From positions 62,001-126,000 of the forward strand of contig NZ_SACR01000004.1 of assembly GCF_004016505.1 (NCBI RefSeq): a stretch of DNA of 64,000 nt, in the 5' to 3' direction. Positions 47,929 through 56,695 of this stretch are shown here, one piece after another. Under the pieces are notes generated by a model, which had not been told where the DNA came from, made no database searches, and saw only the letters and a program-made list of their open reading frames with translations. Made by a program: the position numbers and the translations under genes. Source of the stretch: Rubrivivax rivuli. GTDB taxonomy: Bacteria > Pseudomonadota > Gammaproteobacteria > Burkholderiales > Burkholderiaceae_C. Every line of letters starts with the position of its first letter. The first letter of the stretch is position 1.

Positions 47929-49535
47929 CGCAGCCCTTCGACAGCGGAAGGGTCCTCCAGTCCGGCGGCGATGCGAAGGAAGAGCTTCTGCCGCTGCCGG
48001 TCGCGCTCGAGCCTGTAGACGGAATGGCCGTTCGTGCGCGCGTCGATGTAGCTGGGCGAGATGGCGCGCGCTGCTTGCCAGGCCAACTTCGCCTTGTCGA
48101 TGTCGCCAGCGCCGACGCCGTTCATGGCCATGAACATCAGGGTGTTGGCCGACTTCGGCCGCTTGGCCAGGGCCTGCGCAGCACAGCGCAGGCCGTCGCC
48201 GTAGCTGCCGGCCAGGAAGTGCGCCAGTGACAGGTGTGACAGAACACCCGCATCGCCGGGGCAAACGCGCAAGGCCTGCGTCAGATGGCCGATGCCCTCA
48301 GCGGGCCGCCCGGCCACCGCCTCGGTCAGCCCGCGCACGCGCAGGACACCGCCGTCGTTGGGATTGAGCCGCGTCGCGATCTCCAGGTCATGCAGCGCCT
48401 CGTCGTAGGGGATCGACCGGCCGTCGTCGCGAGGGTCGTGCTGCAGCACCAGCGCCCTCTGGGTATAGCCCGCGCTGTCGGTCTCGTCGGCCTCGATGGC
48501 CAGCCGGGTCCAGTGCATGCTGGTCTCCCAGGCCTCGACCAGGTTCGGCGCGCTCTTGAAGAACAAGCGCTGCCAATGGGCCTGGCCCACGGTCAGCAAG
48601 GCGAGGCTGCACTTCGGGTCGATCGCCAGTGCCTGCATGGCCTGGTCGATCGCGTCGGGCAGCAACGCAGCGTCCGCTGCCACGTAAGCACGGCTCACTA
48701 TGGCCCAGGCTTGCAGGGCCAGCTGGTAGGCGCCGAGGCTGGCCGGCCGGCGCCGGCTGGCGCCCTGAAGTTCAGTGCGGCTGACGTGGGGCACCACGGC
48801 GATGACGATGCTGCGCGTGAGCTCCTCCTGCACGGCGAAGATGTCCTCCAGCACCCGGTCGTACTGGTCCGACCAGATGTGCCTGCGCGTGTGGGCGTCG
48901 ATCAGTTGCGCCGTCACCCGCACCCTCTGCCCTTCACGCTGCACGCTGCCGTCCACGATGTAGCGCACACCCAGCTGCGCGGCGACGGTGTCGATGCCGA
49001 TGGTCCGGTCGGCGTAGGCCGCAGAACTGCCGTGCGCGATCACCACCAAGGCGCGGAAGCGGGACAGCCCGGTGACGATGTCCTGCGTGACACCATCGGC
49101 GAAGTAGCGGTGCTCGCGGTCGACAGACAGGTTGGCGAAGGGCAGCACGGCGATGGCCGGCCTTTCGGGCTGCGGTGGCGCGGTGGTCTCATCGGCCGCG
49201 CGTGGTGCCTGGACTGCGGGTACACGCGCCGCACCCTCTTCGAGCAGTGGCCTGGCGAAGCGATAGCCCCTGCCCGGCACTGTCGAGAGCACCCGCGGGC
49301 CCAGAAGCTTGCGCAAGGCAGAGACCTGGACTGCGATGTTGGCCTCTTCGACCACGGCGTCCGGCCAGACCGCGTCCATCAGCTCTTCCTTGCCGACGAC
49401 ACGGTCGGCGCGTTCGATCAGGGTGACGAGCAGATCGAAGGCGCGCGCACCCAGGGGCGCGGGCTGGCCGCGGACCGTGATTCGCCGCTCGCGGCAGAAC
49501 ACTTCAACATCGTCGAAGCGGTAGGTCGACTGCAT
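47925..49535 (-). CDS. CadC-like winged-helix regulator with TPR domain
   Basis: A 536-residue regulator: an OmpR-type winged helix at 1-95 (ending VPGRGYRFARPL), a linker, a FlgO/TolB-like domain at about 125-250 (IAVLPFANLS...YFADGVTQDIVTGLSRF), and tetratricopeptide-like helices to the end. No membrane helix is visible, unlike CadC itself, so it probably acts in the cytoplasm. Proteins with this architecture are common and usually of unknown signal. It is convergent with the small genes before it, and a long gene-free region lies upstream. Confidence 0.85.
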   Translation of the reverse strand: MQSTYRFDDVEVFCRERRITVRGQPAPLGARAFDLLVTLIERADRVVGKEELMDAVWPDAVVEEANIAVQVSALRKLLGPRVLSTVPGRGYRFARPLLEEGAARVPAVQAPRAADETTAPPQPERPAIAVLPFANLSVDREHRYFADGVTQDIVTGLSRFRALVVIAHGSSAAYADRTIGIDTVAAQLGVRYIVDGSVQREGQRVRVTAQLIDAHTRRHIWSDQYDRVLEDIFAVQEELTRSIVIAVVPHVSRTELQGASRRRPASLGAYQLALQAWAIVSRAYVAADAALLPDAIDQAMQALAIDPKCSLALLTVGQAHWQRLFFKSAPNLVEAWETSMHWTRLAIEADETDSAGYTQRALVLQHDPRDDGRSIPYDEALHDLEIATRLNPNDGGVLRVRGLTEAVAGRPAEGIGHLTQALRVCPGDAGVLSHLSLAHFLAGSYGDGLRCAAQALAKRPKSANTLMFMAMNGVGAGDIDKAKLAWQAARAISPSYIDARTNGHSVYRLERDRQRQKLFLRIAAGLEDPSAVEGLR

Positions 49536-50469
49536 CGCTGGAAGAGGATTGGGCAGCGGTCTCCGTTCACGACAACAACGGCATGCATCAGCCCGGTTCG
49601 GGAGGACTCACATCCATCGCCGGGCCAGGCCGGCCGGAACCAGGCCATGCTGCGTTCCTGCAGGCGACCGGAAGTCTAACGACCCCTCGACCGGATTCGA
49701 TAGATCCGAGACGGGTCCGGAGACCGAGGCTGGGCCCGCCCAGAAAGCCCAGAAAGCCCAGAATGCCGGGAAGTGCCGTGAGATGGGCTTGCCAGCTCAT
49801 GCGCCGGCCTCGCGATGGGGTCTCAGCCAACGCTGCGGCAGCATCTGCAGCCTATGGCGCAGGATCGACCCTGACCCACTGCTCGCAGGCCAACCCCTGG
49901 TTGGCTGGTTCCGCGCTGCCGGCGGTGTCAGCGTGGTCGGGTGAGATGCCACGAAGCTGTCGTGCACCCATGACGGTTCGTGGCCCACCGCTGTAGGCCA
50001 CGAGCGGCAGCTTCGCAGATGCGGATCGAGAAGGATCTGGGTCGGTCGTCGGGCAGCCTCGGAGCGCGTCGATGGGCTGATGCGGGTCGTCCACTGCCGA
50101 CCGCGGATGTCGGCTTTCCTGTGGCCAGACCGGGGGGCAACTTTCCGGCGGTGAGCTCGCGCGGGCAATCGGCGCTTGCCGACCCAGCAGCCACTGGCGC
50201 TGTCTTCAGCCCGTCGCCCCGAATCAGTCGGTCGCTTGTCACCAAGCTCGCGGCAGCGGCCCCGCAGGTGAGGGCGCAGTTCTCCTGTGCAGGCCTGTGC
50301 TGCGCGCTGACCCCACCCCCAACCGCGACAGTTCAAGTGTCCCGGCACCTCCGGCCGCTGACGTCGGCTGCGTCCGAGTGCCTGCGGGACCGACGGCAGG
50401 GGTCTGGCGGCAACGGACGACCCGCAGCATGCGCCGAGCCAGAACGACCTTCGGCACCGCCATCGAAGC
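49536..50469. other. Long gene-free region with degenerate repeats
   Basis: More than 900 bp without a believable gene. It contains an imperfect nested inverted repeat at 49952-50015 and a copy of a degenerate sequence (core GGATGTCGGCTTTCCTGTGG near 50105) related to one near 53852. A possible structured RNA or decayed mobile element cannot be told apart by eye. Confidence 0.5.
49952..50015. repeat. Nested inverted repeat
   Basis: Outer arms CGAAGCTG (49952-49959) and CAGCTTCG (50008-50015) enclose inner arms CGTGGCC (49979-49985) and GGCCACG (49996-50002). The two dyads share nearly the same centre, giving a cruciform or RNA hairpin with an internal loop. No T run follows. Confidence 0.55.
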
Positions 50470-51423
50470 TCAACTGTCTTGCGCCCCCTCGCGCGGGCGA
50501 ATGGCCTTGCATCGCCACGCCAGCAGGCACAGGCCGGCCAGCAGAAGAAGGCTGACCGAGGGCTCGGGCACCACCGCGATGCCGCCCTGCAGGGGCAGGC
50601 CCAGGTCGCTCATGACGGCCAGGTCCAGGGCCGAGATGCCGTAGCGCGTGCCGCGGTAGAACACGAGGCCGTTCATCAGGTCGGGTACCAGGTCTGCCCC
50701 GCTGCCCGGCAACCAGTTGCCGAAGTGAGCGTAGTTCCCCAGCGTCAGTGGCACCGGCGCGCCGTAGGTGGTCACGGCTGCGGCGCCGATGAAGAAGAGC
50801 GAGGCAGCACCGGCACCAGGCGCGCTGCTGACCAGCGCGTCGAAGCTGGACGCATAACCCCCGGGCAGCATGCCGCTCAAGCCGTCGCGCCAGCCATTGA
50901 AGCCAAAGGCATGGCCGAACTCGTGAAGCAGCACCGAGTAGGCATCGGTGCGGTCGCTCGGCACCTCCGCACTGCGCGTCAGCGGGTCAGGGTCGAACCA
51001 CAGTTCGTTCTGCAGGTAGCCCGTGCTGCCCAGCATGAACTCGATGTCGGGCGCGGCGCCGTTGGGGTCCACGCCGGTGCGGACCTCGTACGCCGCGCCC
51101 TCGGCGTACAGGCTCAAGCCGCCGTTGTCGGTGCCTACCAGGGCCGATGTGAAGCTGCGTCCGGTGGAGGTGGCGATGGGTGCGAAGCCGATGCTGACGC
51201 TCAAAGTGAGCGTTGACGAGGGCGTGAGAAAGCGCGCCAGCCAGTCCGCCCCGGCTGCAGTGGCCACGCGTTCCAGGTCAGCGTAGTAGGGCGCATGGGT
51301 GCCTGAAGGGTCGCTGAAGGTGATGGCGACGCGCGCGTCGGCCCAGGCGGCGGGTGTGGCGCCGGCCAGCGCGCAGCACAGCACTGCGCGGGCGTTGGCA
51401 AGGCGGGGGCGGGGGCAGGGCAT
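50470..51423 (-). CDS. PEP-CTERM protein with metalloprotease-like HExxH motif
   Basis: A 317-residue exported protein. The signal peptide ends near AAWADA. The middle contains LLHEFGHAFGFNG, an HExxHxxGF pattern like the zinc site of metzincin/M10-type peptidases, and a later Met is near the site. The C-terminus is a PEP-CTERM sorting signal: VVPEPS, a hydrophobic helix (LLLLAGLCLLAW), then basic residues. Such proteins are processed by an exosortase and linked to extracellular polysaccharide. ATG 51423 has a good GAAGGAAG ribosome site; a longer start at 51459 is less likely. Protease activity is inferred. Confidence 0.82.
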   Translation of the reverse strand: MPCPRPRLANARAVLCCALAGATPAAWADARVAITFSDPSGTHAPYYADLERVATAAGADWLARFLTPSSTLTLSVSIGFAPIATSTGRSFTSALVGTDNGGLSLYAEGAAYEVRTGVDPNGAAPDIEFMLGSTGYLQNELWFDPDPLTRSAEVPSDRTDAYSVLLHEFGHAFGFNGWRDGLSGMLPGGYASSFDALVSSAPGAGAASLFFIGAAAVTTYGAPVPLTLGNYAHFGNWLPGSGADLVPDLMNGLVFYRGTRYGISALDLAVMSDLGLPLQGGIAVVPEPSVSLLLLAGLCLLAWRCKAIRPREGAQDS

Positions 51424-51920
51424 CGGGCTTCCTTCACGCGGCGCCGGCGGGTGCTCGGCAAAAGCCATGCTGCTGCGGTCCGCGATCGCGGTCTGTGCGC
51501 CCACCCACCGTCGCCTGCCGAAAGCGGGGCCGGTGGCGGTCGGCGCGGCGGTGCTATCGACCCAACGCGCTTGGGCCGCCTTCAGAGACCGTCACGCACG
51601 CGGCGGGGGCCGAGTCTGGAGCGCCCTGGGCAGGCCATCGGGCGCTTGACAGTCCCATGTGCTGTGATGCCTTCAAGACCGTGTGTGCGTCAGCAGGTTT
51701 CACAGCGTTCGGCGACATCGCCTCTGACTGACCTGATGACCGACAGCCACGAAGGCACGCCACGGGCCGGAATCAGTCGTTGCGGGCTGTGAACGACAGC
51801 GGTCGCTCGCGACCGGCCAAGAACTGGCATCTGTGCAGCGGGGCTCGACAGCCTTGCCGCTTTTTGCGTGAACGGGCCGGCGGCATCGCTGGTTCGGTGC
51901 AGCTTGCCAAGCTGCTTCAT
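51424..51920. other. Gene-free region
   Basis: About 500 bp with no supported gene. The part near 51770-51850 (GGAATCAGTCGTTGCGGGCT, GAACGACAGCGG) resembles short stretches of the other gene-free regions here. The promoter of the PEP-CTERM gene is expected at the left end. Confidence 0.4.
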
Positions 51921-52388
51921 CTAGCGCGGTGACAGCGTAGCCACCGCAATCGCCAAAGGCATCGCCTCGGCATCCTGGCTGTCCATGAGCTGCGCTTGAA
52001 CGAAGCAGACCTGTTTCGCCGACTTGCTGACTTGAGCGCGGAACTCCAGCCCGGGGCTCACACGTGCAAGGCGGAGAAACTGCACACTCAAGGTCAAGGT
52101 CACGACGACATCGACATCGAACTGCGCCTGGGCGGCGAGGACACAGACCGCATCGAAGCCAGCGGCAACCACGCCGCCATTGAGGGCTGCAATGCCGCCG
52201 CCGCCCAGGACCCCGGCGTCCACCGCCCGGAACCGGACGACCGCATCTTCATCGCCATCGAAGCTGCCATGCAACCCGAACCAGGTGATCTCGCGGCGGC
52301 GGTTGAAGTCCTGCAGACGTGCGCAGAGACGCTCTGGCGGCAGCCGAAACGGCACCATCCTGAGGTGAGGCGAAGCGGTGCGGCTCAT
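51921..52388 (-). CDS. Hot-dog-fold acyl-CoA thioesterase (PaaI-like)
   Basis: A 155-residue 4HBT-type protein. The hot-dog core is visible in the helix GGGIAALNGGVVAAGFDAVC and the strands TLTLSVQFLRLARV and KQVCFVQAQL. Family members hydrolyse acyl-CoA thioesters. It overlaps the stop of the sigma factor gene by 4 bp, so it is the third gene of a small operon with the sigma factor and an exported protein. Substrate unknown. Confidence 0.75.
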   Translation of the reverse strand: MSRTASPHLRMVPFRLPPERLCARLQDFNRRREITWFGLHGSFDGDEDAVVRFRAVDAGVLGGGGIAALNGGVVAAGFDAVCVLAAQAQFDVDVVVTLTLSVQFLRLARVSPGLEFRAQVSKSAKQVCFVQAQLMDSQDAEAMPLAIAVATLSPR

Positions 52389-53236
52389 TGGCGCAACACC
52401 CCACTGTGTTCGACGACGAGCCGGATGCCCTGGAGCATGGCTTGCGGGGCTGCGTAGGCCGGTGCACCGCGCATCACGGCAGCCGCATCGCCCATCGCGA
52501 CCAGTTCGCGCAAACCCTGCTCGGCATCTTCAAGCTCTGCGCTGCTCACCTCAAGGCCAGGTGGCATCTGCCCGCGCGACTGTGCCAACCGCTTGGCAGG
52601 CACTTGCCTGGCGCAGCGACATGGCGCGCCATCGGTGACAAGCCCGCAGCGCTGCGACATGAAGCCATGCACCGCGCTGCGGGCACGCGCCAGGCGCTGC
52701 CTGTGTGCGGCGGGCGTGATGCCCTGCACTGCGGCCGCTTCAGGCGATTCCAGCCCGAAGATCACGTCCAGCACATAGGCCAGGCGCTGGGGCCGGTCCA
52801 GGCACATCAGCATCGCCTGCGTGCATGCCAAGGCCGTGCGCCGGGCGTCCAGATGGTCCTCGGGCGAGGCTGCTACGCCACGATCACCTTGAAGCAGCTT
52901 CTCGGCATAAGCCGAGCCGGCGTCGAGCCGCTCGGCCAGTGTCTCGAACGACACCTCGGCCTGTCGCGGACTGCGCGTCACCAGGTTCAGCAAGTGGTGG
53001 CTGGCCACACTCCAGGCCCAGGTGCCGAATGCGGCATCACCACGCCAACTGCCAAGGTGGGTCGTGATCTTCAGCAGGATCTCCTGGGTGGCGTCCTGTG
53101 CGTCCTCTCGCCGGCCCAGCATGCGCACGGCCAGGTTGTAGAGCGGGCCCTGCACCGCGCGCAACAGCGCCTCCAGCGCCACCAGTTCGCCCCCACGCGC
53201 CCGGTCGACCAGGCCGGGTTCGACGGCGATCTTCAT
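52385..53236 (-). CDS. ECF-type RNA polymerase sigma factor with C-terminal extension
   Basis: A 283-residue sigma factor. Region 2 is at about 15-80 (REDAQDATQEILLKI, FGTWAWSVASHHLLN) and region 4 at about 135-195 (LDRPQRLAYVLDVIFGLESPEAA...RQRLARARSAV). The extra C-terminal 80 residues include a CRCARQVP motif that could bind metal. Such extensions can replace a separate anti-sigma factor. It overlaps an exported-protein gene upstream and a thioesterase gene downstream. The signal is unknown. Confidence 0.85.
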   Translation of the reverse strand: MKIAVEPGLVDRARGGELVALEALLRAVQGPLYNLAVRMLGRREDAQDATQEILLKITTHLGSWRGDAAFGTWAWSVASHHLLNLVTRSPRQAEVSFETLAERLDAGSAYAEKLLQGDRGVAASPEDHLDARRTALACTQAMLMCLDRPQRLAYVLDVIFGLESPEAAAVQGITPAAHRQRLARARSAVHGFMSQRCGLVTDGAPCRCARQVPAKRLAQSRGQMPPGLEVSSAELEDAEQGLRELVAMGDAAAVMRGAPAYAAPQAMLQGIRLVVEHSGVLRQ

Positions 53237-53622
53237 CGCGGGCGCGGCAGGTGAATGAATTCGACACCGGTGTCCATGTTCGCTTTCCGGTAGACGGCTT
53301 CGCTGAGCTCGATGATGACCCAGCGCGAGGTCCCCTCGGGGCCATGGACCTCGATCTGGGTCTGTTGCGGGTTGATGAAGCGCCAGCTGCCGCTCACGAC
53401 CTGCCCGTTGTTCAGCGTACGCGTGCCGGTGCCGTCGGCGTTGTACTTGACGAAGGCCACGGGCGACGTCGCCGTGACATCACGACCGTTGGCCAGGATC
53501 TTGACGTCGAAGGGCTGGCGGGTGATGAGCGTGGACTTGTCCATGGCGGTTCCTTGGGCGTGGGCCGGTATGAGGTTGACTGCAATGAGTGCGCCGAAAA
53601 GAAGGCGCCAGCTTCGCGACAT
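53233..53622 (-). CDS. Hypothetical exported protein in sigma-factor operon
   Basis: A 129-residue protein with a signal peptide (about 1-23, cut near AHAQ). The mature part appears as a small beta-barrel of lipocalin-like flavour (FVKYNADGTGTRTL, GSWRFINPQQTQIEV, RWVIIELSEAVYR). ATG 53622 has an AGGAG site 8 bp ahead, better than the longer ATG 53655. It is the first gene of the operon and might sense or carry something for the sigma-factor pathway. Confidence 0.65.
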   Translation of the reverse strand: MSRSWRLLFGALIAVNLIPAHAQGTAMDKSTLITRQPFDVKILANGRDVTATSPVAFVKYNADGTGTRTLNNGQVVSGSWRFINPQQTQIEVHGPEGTSRWVIIELSEAVYRKANMDTGVEFIHLPRPR

Positions 53623-54022
53623 GTGATGACTCCTGTGCGGGCGGTTGGGGGGCACAGTTGCTTAGACACGGGCGACAGCGCCTGTGTGACAAGACCCCGC
53701 CAGCGTGGGTTGACCTTCGTCACGCACCGGGCTCACGGGCTGACATTCACACCCGGCGGCTGGATGCATTTCGCGATCAACCGACCGCTTGAAGGCGGCG
53801 ATGTGACGGTGGGCTCTGCCTGTTCTGGGCCACCACCGACGGCTGTGGACGTCGGCTTGCCGGTGGCCCAAGCGGGAGCTCAGCCTTCTGGCGTTGAGAT
53901 CGAGCGGCCGCATGGCGCAAGCCGCCCGAGCCGCGACGTCGCTGCAGGCGACCCGACGGCAGCAAACCCGGCACTGCCAGGTCGAGTCAGCCCCAACTGC
54001 AAACCGTTGGCGGTGGCTCTCA
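53623..54022. other. Gene-free region with degenerate repeat copy
   Basis: Some 400 bp between two minus-strand operons. It holds CCGACGGCTGTGGACGTCGG followed by CTTGCCGGTGGCC (53838-53870), related to the sequence near 50097-50130. No open frame of interest. Confidence 0.45.
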
Positions 54023-55258
54023 TCAACGCTGCTTGTCGACCTGAGACACGTGGCTCGAGAAGGTCCTCAGATAGGCTCGCACGGCGGGATCCTCGGTCAA
54101 GCCGATGGCACGTTCGAGCGATTGCAGCGCCGATCCGCGATGACCCGCGGCGGTCTCCGCATGAGCCAAGGTGACCCAGTAGGGCTGGTAGCCCGTGACG
54201 TCAGCTGGCGACAGGCGCGAGAGCACCGCCAGCGCATGTGCCGGGTCTCCAGCCTCCACCATGGCCGCCGCCTGTGCCACGAGCACGCCGACCGAGGGGC
54301 TGTGGCGAGCCAGCAGGCCATACAAGGTCGTCAGCGCCTCATGGTTCGTCCGGCCGGTGATGGGGCGCTGGGCATGCACCGACTGGATCGCCGCTTCACA
54401 CTGGTAGCGGCCGAAGATGCCGCGCTGCGCGGCGGCGATCAGAAGCCCCTCGGCCTCGACGATCAGGTCGCGCCGCCACAGGCGCACGTCCTGGCGGTCC
54501 AAGGGCACGAAACTGCCGTCGGCCGCCCGACGTGCGGGTCGGCGCGCCTCGCAGTGCAGCATCAGCGCCAGCAGACCCCGCGGCTCGGGCTCGTCCGGCA
54601 ACAACGCGACGATCAAGCGGCCCAGGAACAGCGCCTCGTCGACCAGATCGTGCTGCCCGGTGTCGGCGCCGGGCACGGCATCCCAACTCGTGCCGTAGGC
54701 GGCATAGACGGCGGCGAGCACGTCTTCAAGGCGTTCGGGCATGTCTTCGGCTGAGGGCAGCTCGAAGCGCAGCGCGGCATCGCGGATCTTCGCCTTGGCC
54801 CGCACCAGCCGCTGCCCCATCGTGGCAGGCGCAACAAGGAAGGCTGCGCCGATCTGTGCCGCGTTCAGGCCGAGCACGGTCTGCAGCATCAGCGGTGTGC
54901 GCACGGCGGCATCGATGGCCGGGTGGGCGCACACGAACAACAGCTTCAGACGGTCATCCGGGACAGACAGGGCCTCGGGGGCTGTCTCGTCCTGCAGCAG
55001 TGCCAGGTCCGCCGCCGATGCGTCGACCACACCTTGGTGCCTTCGCGCGTTGTGCAGGCTGTTGCGCGCCGCTGTCAGCAGCCAGGCCTGCGGGTTGGCC
55101 GGCACGCCGTCGACGGGCCAGGTGCGCAGTGCCGCGACGAAAGCCTCGGACAGCGCGTCCTCGGAGGCGGCGATGTCACGCGACCGGGCCACCAGCAGTG
55201 CCAGCAGCCGGCCGTAGGCATCGCGTGCCGCCAGCTCGGCGGCGTGGACGGCGCTCAC
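54023..55258 (-). CDS. ECF42-type sigma factor with TPR-like C-terminus
   Basis: A 411-residue sigma factor. Sigma region 2 is at about 10-75 (ASEDALSEAFVAALRTWP), region 4 at about 110-170 (MLQTVLGLNAAQIGAAFLV), followed by a long helical domain (DUF6596/TPR-like) with PDEPEPRGLLALMLHCEARR and a C-terminal repeat region. This layout, together with a DGPF/YCII gene directly upstream, defines the ECF42 group, where the C-terminal domain is needed for activity. GTG 55258 overlaps the upstream stop. Confidence 0.88.
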   Translation of the reverse strand: MSAVHAAELAARDAYGRLLALLVARSRDIAASEDALSEAFVAALRTWPVDGVPANPQAWLLTAARNSLHNARRHQGVVDASAADLALLQDETAPEALSVPDDRLKLLFVCAHPAIDAAVRTPLMLQTVLGLNAAQIGAAFLVAPATMGQRLVRAKAKIRDAALRFELPSAEDMPERLEDVLAAVYAAYGTSWDAVPGADTGQHDLVDEALFLGRLIVALLPDEPEPRGLLALMLHCEARRPARRAADGSFVPLDRQDVRLWRRDLIVEAEGLLIAAAQRGIFGRYQCEAAIQSVHAQRPITGRTNHEALTTLYGLLARHSPSVGVLVAQAAAMVEAGDPAHALAVLSRLSPADVTGYQPYWVTLAHAETAAGHRGSALQSLERAIGLTEDPAVRAYLRTFSSHVSQVDKQR

Positions 55259-55623
55259 GCGCCCGGAGGGGCCATCGGGGGCAGCACCGGCCGCACCTCG
55301 ACCGAAGCGCAGGCCGCCGAGGGCGCCCGTGCGGCCCACTCCAGTGCCGCGTCGAGATCGGGCACGTCGATCACGAAGTAGCCGCCCAGCTGCTCCTTGG
55401 TATCGGCGAAGGGTCCGTCCTGCACGATGCGTTTGCCGTCGCGGATGCGCACCGTCGTGGCGGTGTTCGGCCCTTGCAACCCGTCGCCCTTGACGATGAC
55501 GCCGGCCTGGGCCATGGCACCGATGAAGGCGTTCCAGCCGCCCCAGTAGCTCTCGGCCTGCTGCGGGTCGTTGCGCTTGGCAAACTCGCTCTCGGGTTCG
55601 TTCAGAAGCAGCATGTATTGCAT
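55255..55623 (-). CDS. YCII/DGPF-domain protein
   Basis: A 122-residue protein beginning QYMLLLNEPE with the family motif QDGPFADTKEQLGGYF. DGPF proteins are the constant partners of ECF42 sigma factors. In this family they are thought to serve in stress or secondary-metabolite regulation, but their biochemical role is uncertain. The gene overlaps the sigma-factor start (GTGA). Confidence 0.9.
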   Translation of the reverse strand: MQYMLLLNEPESEFAKRNDPQQAESYWGGWNAFIGAMAQAGVIVKGDGLQGPNTATTVRIRDGKRIVQDGPFADTKEQLGGYFVIDVPDLDAALEWAARAPSAACASVEVRPVLPPMAPPGA

Positions 55624-55671
55624 GGTCGTGTTCCTCGGAATGGATAAAGCGTAGCGGATCGAGTGGGATCT

Positions 55672-56121
55672 TCAGCGCAGCAGGGCGCGCGAGCGGGCCG
55701 CCCAGGCGGTCACGGGCAGGGCCACGGCCACGAGCACGACGAAGGCAAGAATCGCCAGCTGGCCTGGCATGGCATCAAAGACGCCGAAGTACACGTCGCC
55801 GGCAAAGAGCGCGATGTAGCCCGCCAGCGAAACAGCGAAGATCGGCAAGGCGGCAGCGCGCCGCGCGGCCAGAACCAGCGAGCCCAAGAGCCCGCCGAAG
55901 ACGCCGATGGCGAAGACGGCCGTCATCCAGGCCGGCAGCGAGAAATAGATCTGCGCCTGCGCCGCCGTCATGCCGGCTGCCATCGCTGAGCGCCCCGCCG
56001 GCGTGAGGGTGCCGATGAACTGGTAGAGGCCGTAAAGGTTCCACAGCACGCCGAAGCCCGCCATGGCCCAGAACCAGGTGGGGGCGCGGCTGCCACGCGC
56101 GTCCAGTGTCAATGCTGTCAT
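55672..56121 (-). CDS. Hypothetical four-helix membrane protein
   Basis: A 149-residue protein with four strongly hydrophobic segments (about 15-38, 60-82, 87-108 and 117-140) and short loops. An AAGGAG site precedes ATG 56121. It lies 48 bp upstream of the DGPF/ECF42 pair on the same strand, so it may belong to that operon as first gene. I do not recognise the family with certainty. Confidence 0.7.
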   Translation of the reverse strand: MTALTLDARGSRAPTWFWAMAGFGVLWNLYGLYQFIGTLTPAGRSAMAAGMTAAQAQIYFSLPAWMTAVFAIGVFGGLLGSLVLAARRAAALPIFAVSLAGYIALFAGDVYFGVFDAMPGQLAILAFVVLVAVALPVTAWAARSRALLR

Positions 56122-56695
56122 GTCTTGCTCCTTGGTTGAGACAGCGAAGGGGCACCGGCATGGTTCCTCTGCTTGCTGCTCATGGGGATGACACGGAAGG
56201 AACGCTGATTTCGACAACGGCGGCAAGTTTTCTTGCATCGCCTGGTTCGGCGCGGCGTGTGTGACATGGGTCCCAAGGGGATCTGCGGCAGCTGATCCAC
56301 GGCGGCGGGGGATCGCCGGACCTGTGTACCCCGGCGACCCCTGGAGGGATCCGTCATGAACCTGTCGGTGACAGGCGGCCGCTTTTGGCATGTCGAGCCC
56401 GCCACGGGCCGCTGTGGGGATGCACAGGGTGCCCCGGCCTGGTTGAGCCGTCGGGCAGTGTCAACCGACATCCAGAACTGACCTCCTGGGGGTCAGCTTT
56501 TCATGTCGCCTGACAGGCAGTTCCAGGGCTGGCGATCCCGCTGCTCGGGGTCAACGACTGCCCGCCGAAACGCAGCCGGTGAGCAACGGCAACCGGTCTT
56601 GAGCGGCCACGAATCCCCTCTGCGCCAGGGCAGTTTCATCGCTCGAAAGGTGTGCCCGCCAAGGCGCCGATACGGGCGCGGCGCAGTGAAGAGCG
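56122..56695. other. Gene-free region
   Basis: About 570 bp between two minus-strand genes. No frame is convincing. A hairpin followed by a T run is at 56478-56500. Possible remnants of foreign sequence are too short to name. Confidence 0.4.
56478..56500 (+). terminator. Possible intrinsic terminator
   Basis: The stem CTGACCTC paired with GGGGTCAG (one G-T pair, 3-nt loop) is followed by CTTTTC. No plus-strand gene ends here, so it may be the remnant of a lost gene or end a small unannotated RNA. Confidence 0.35.
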
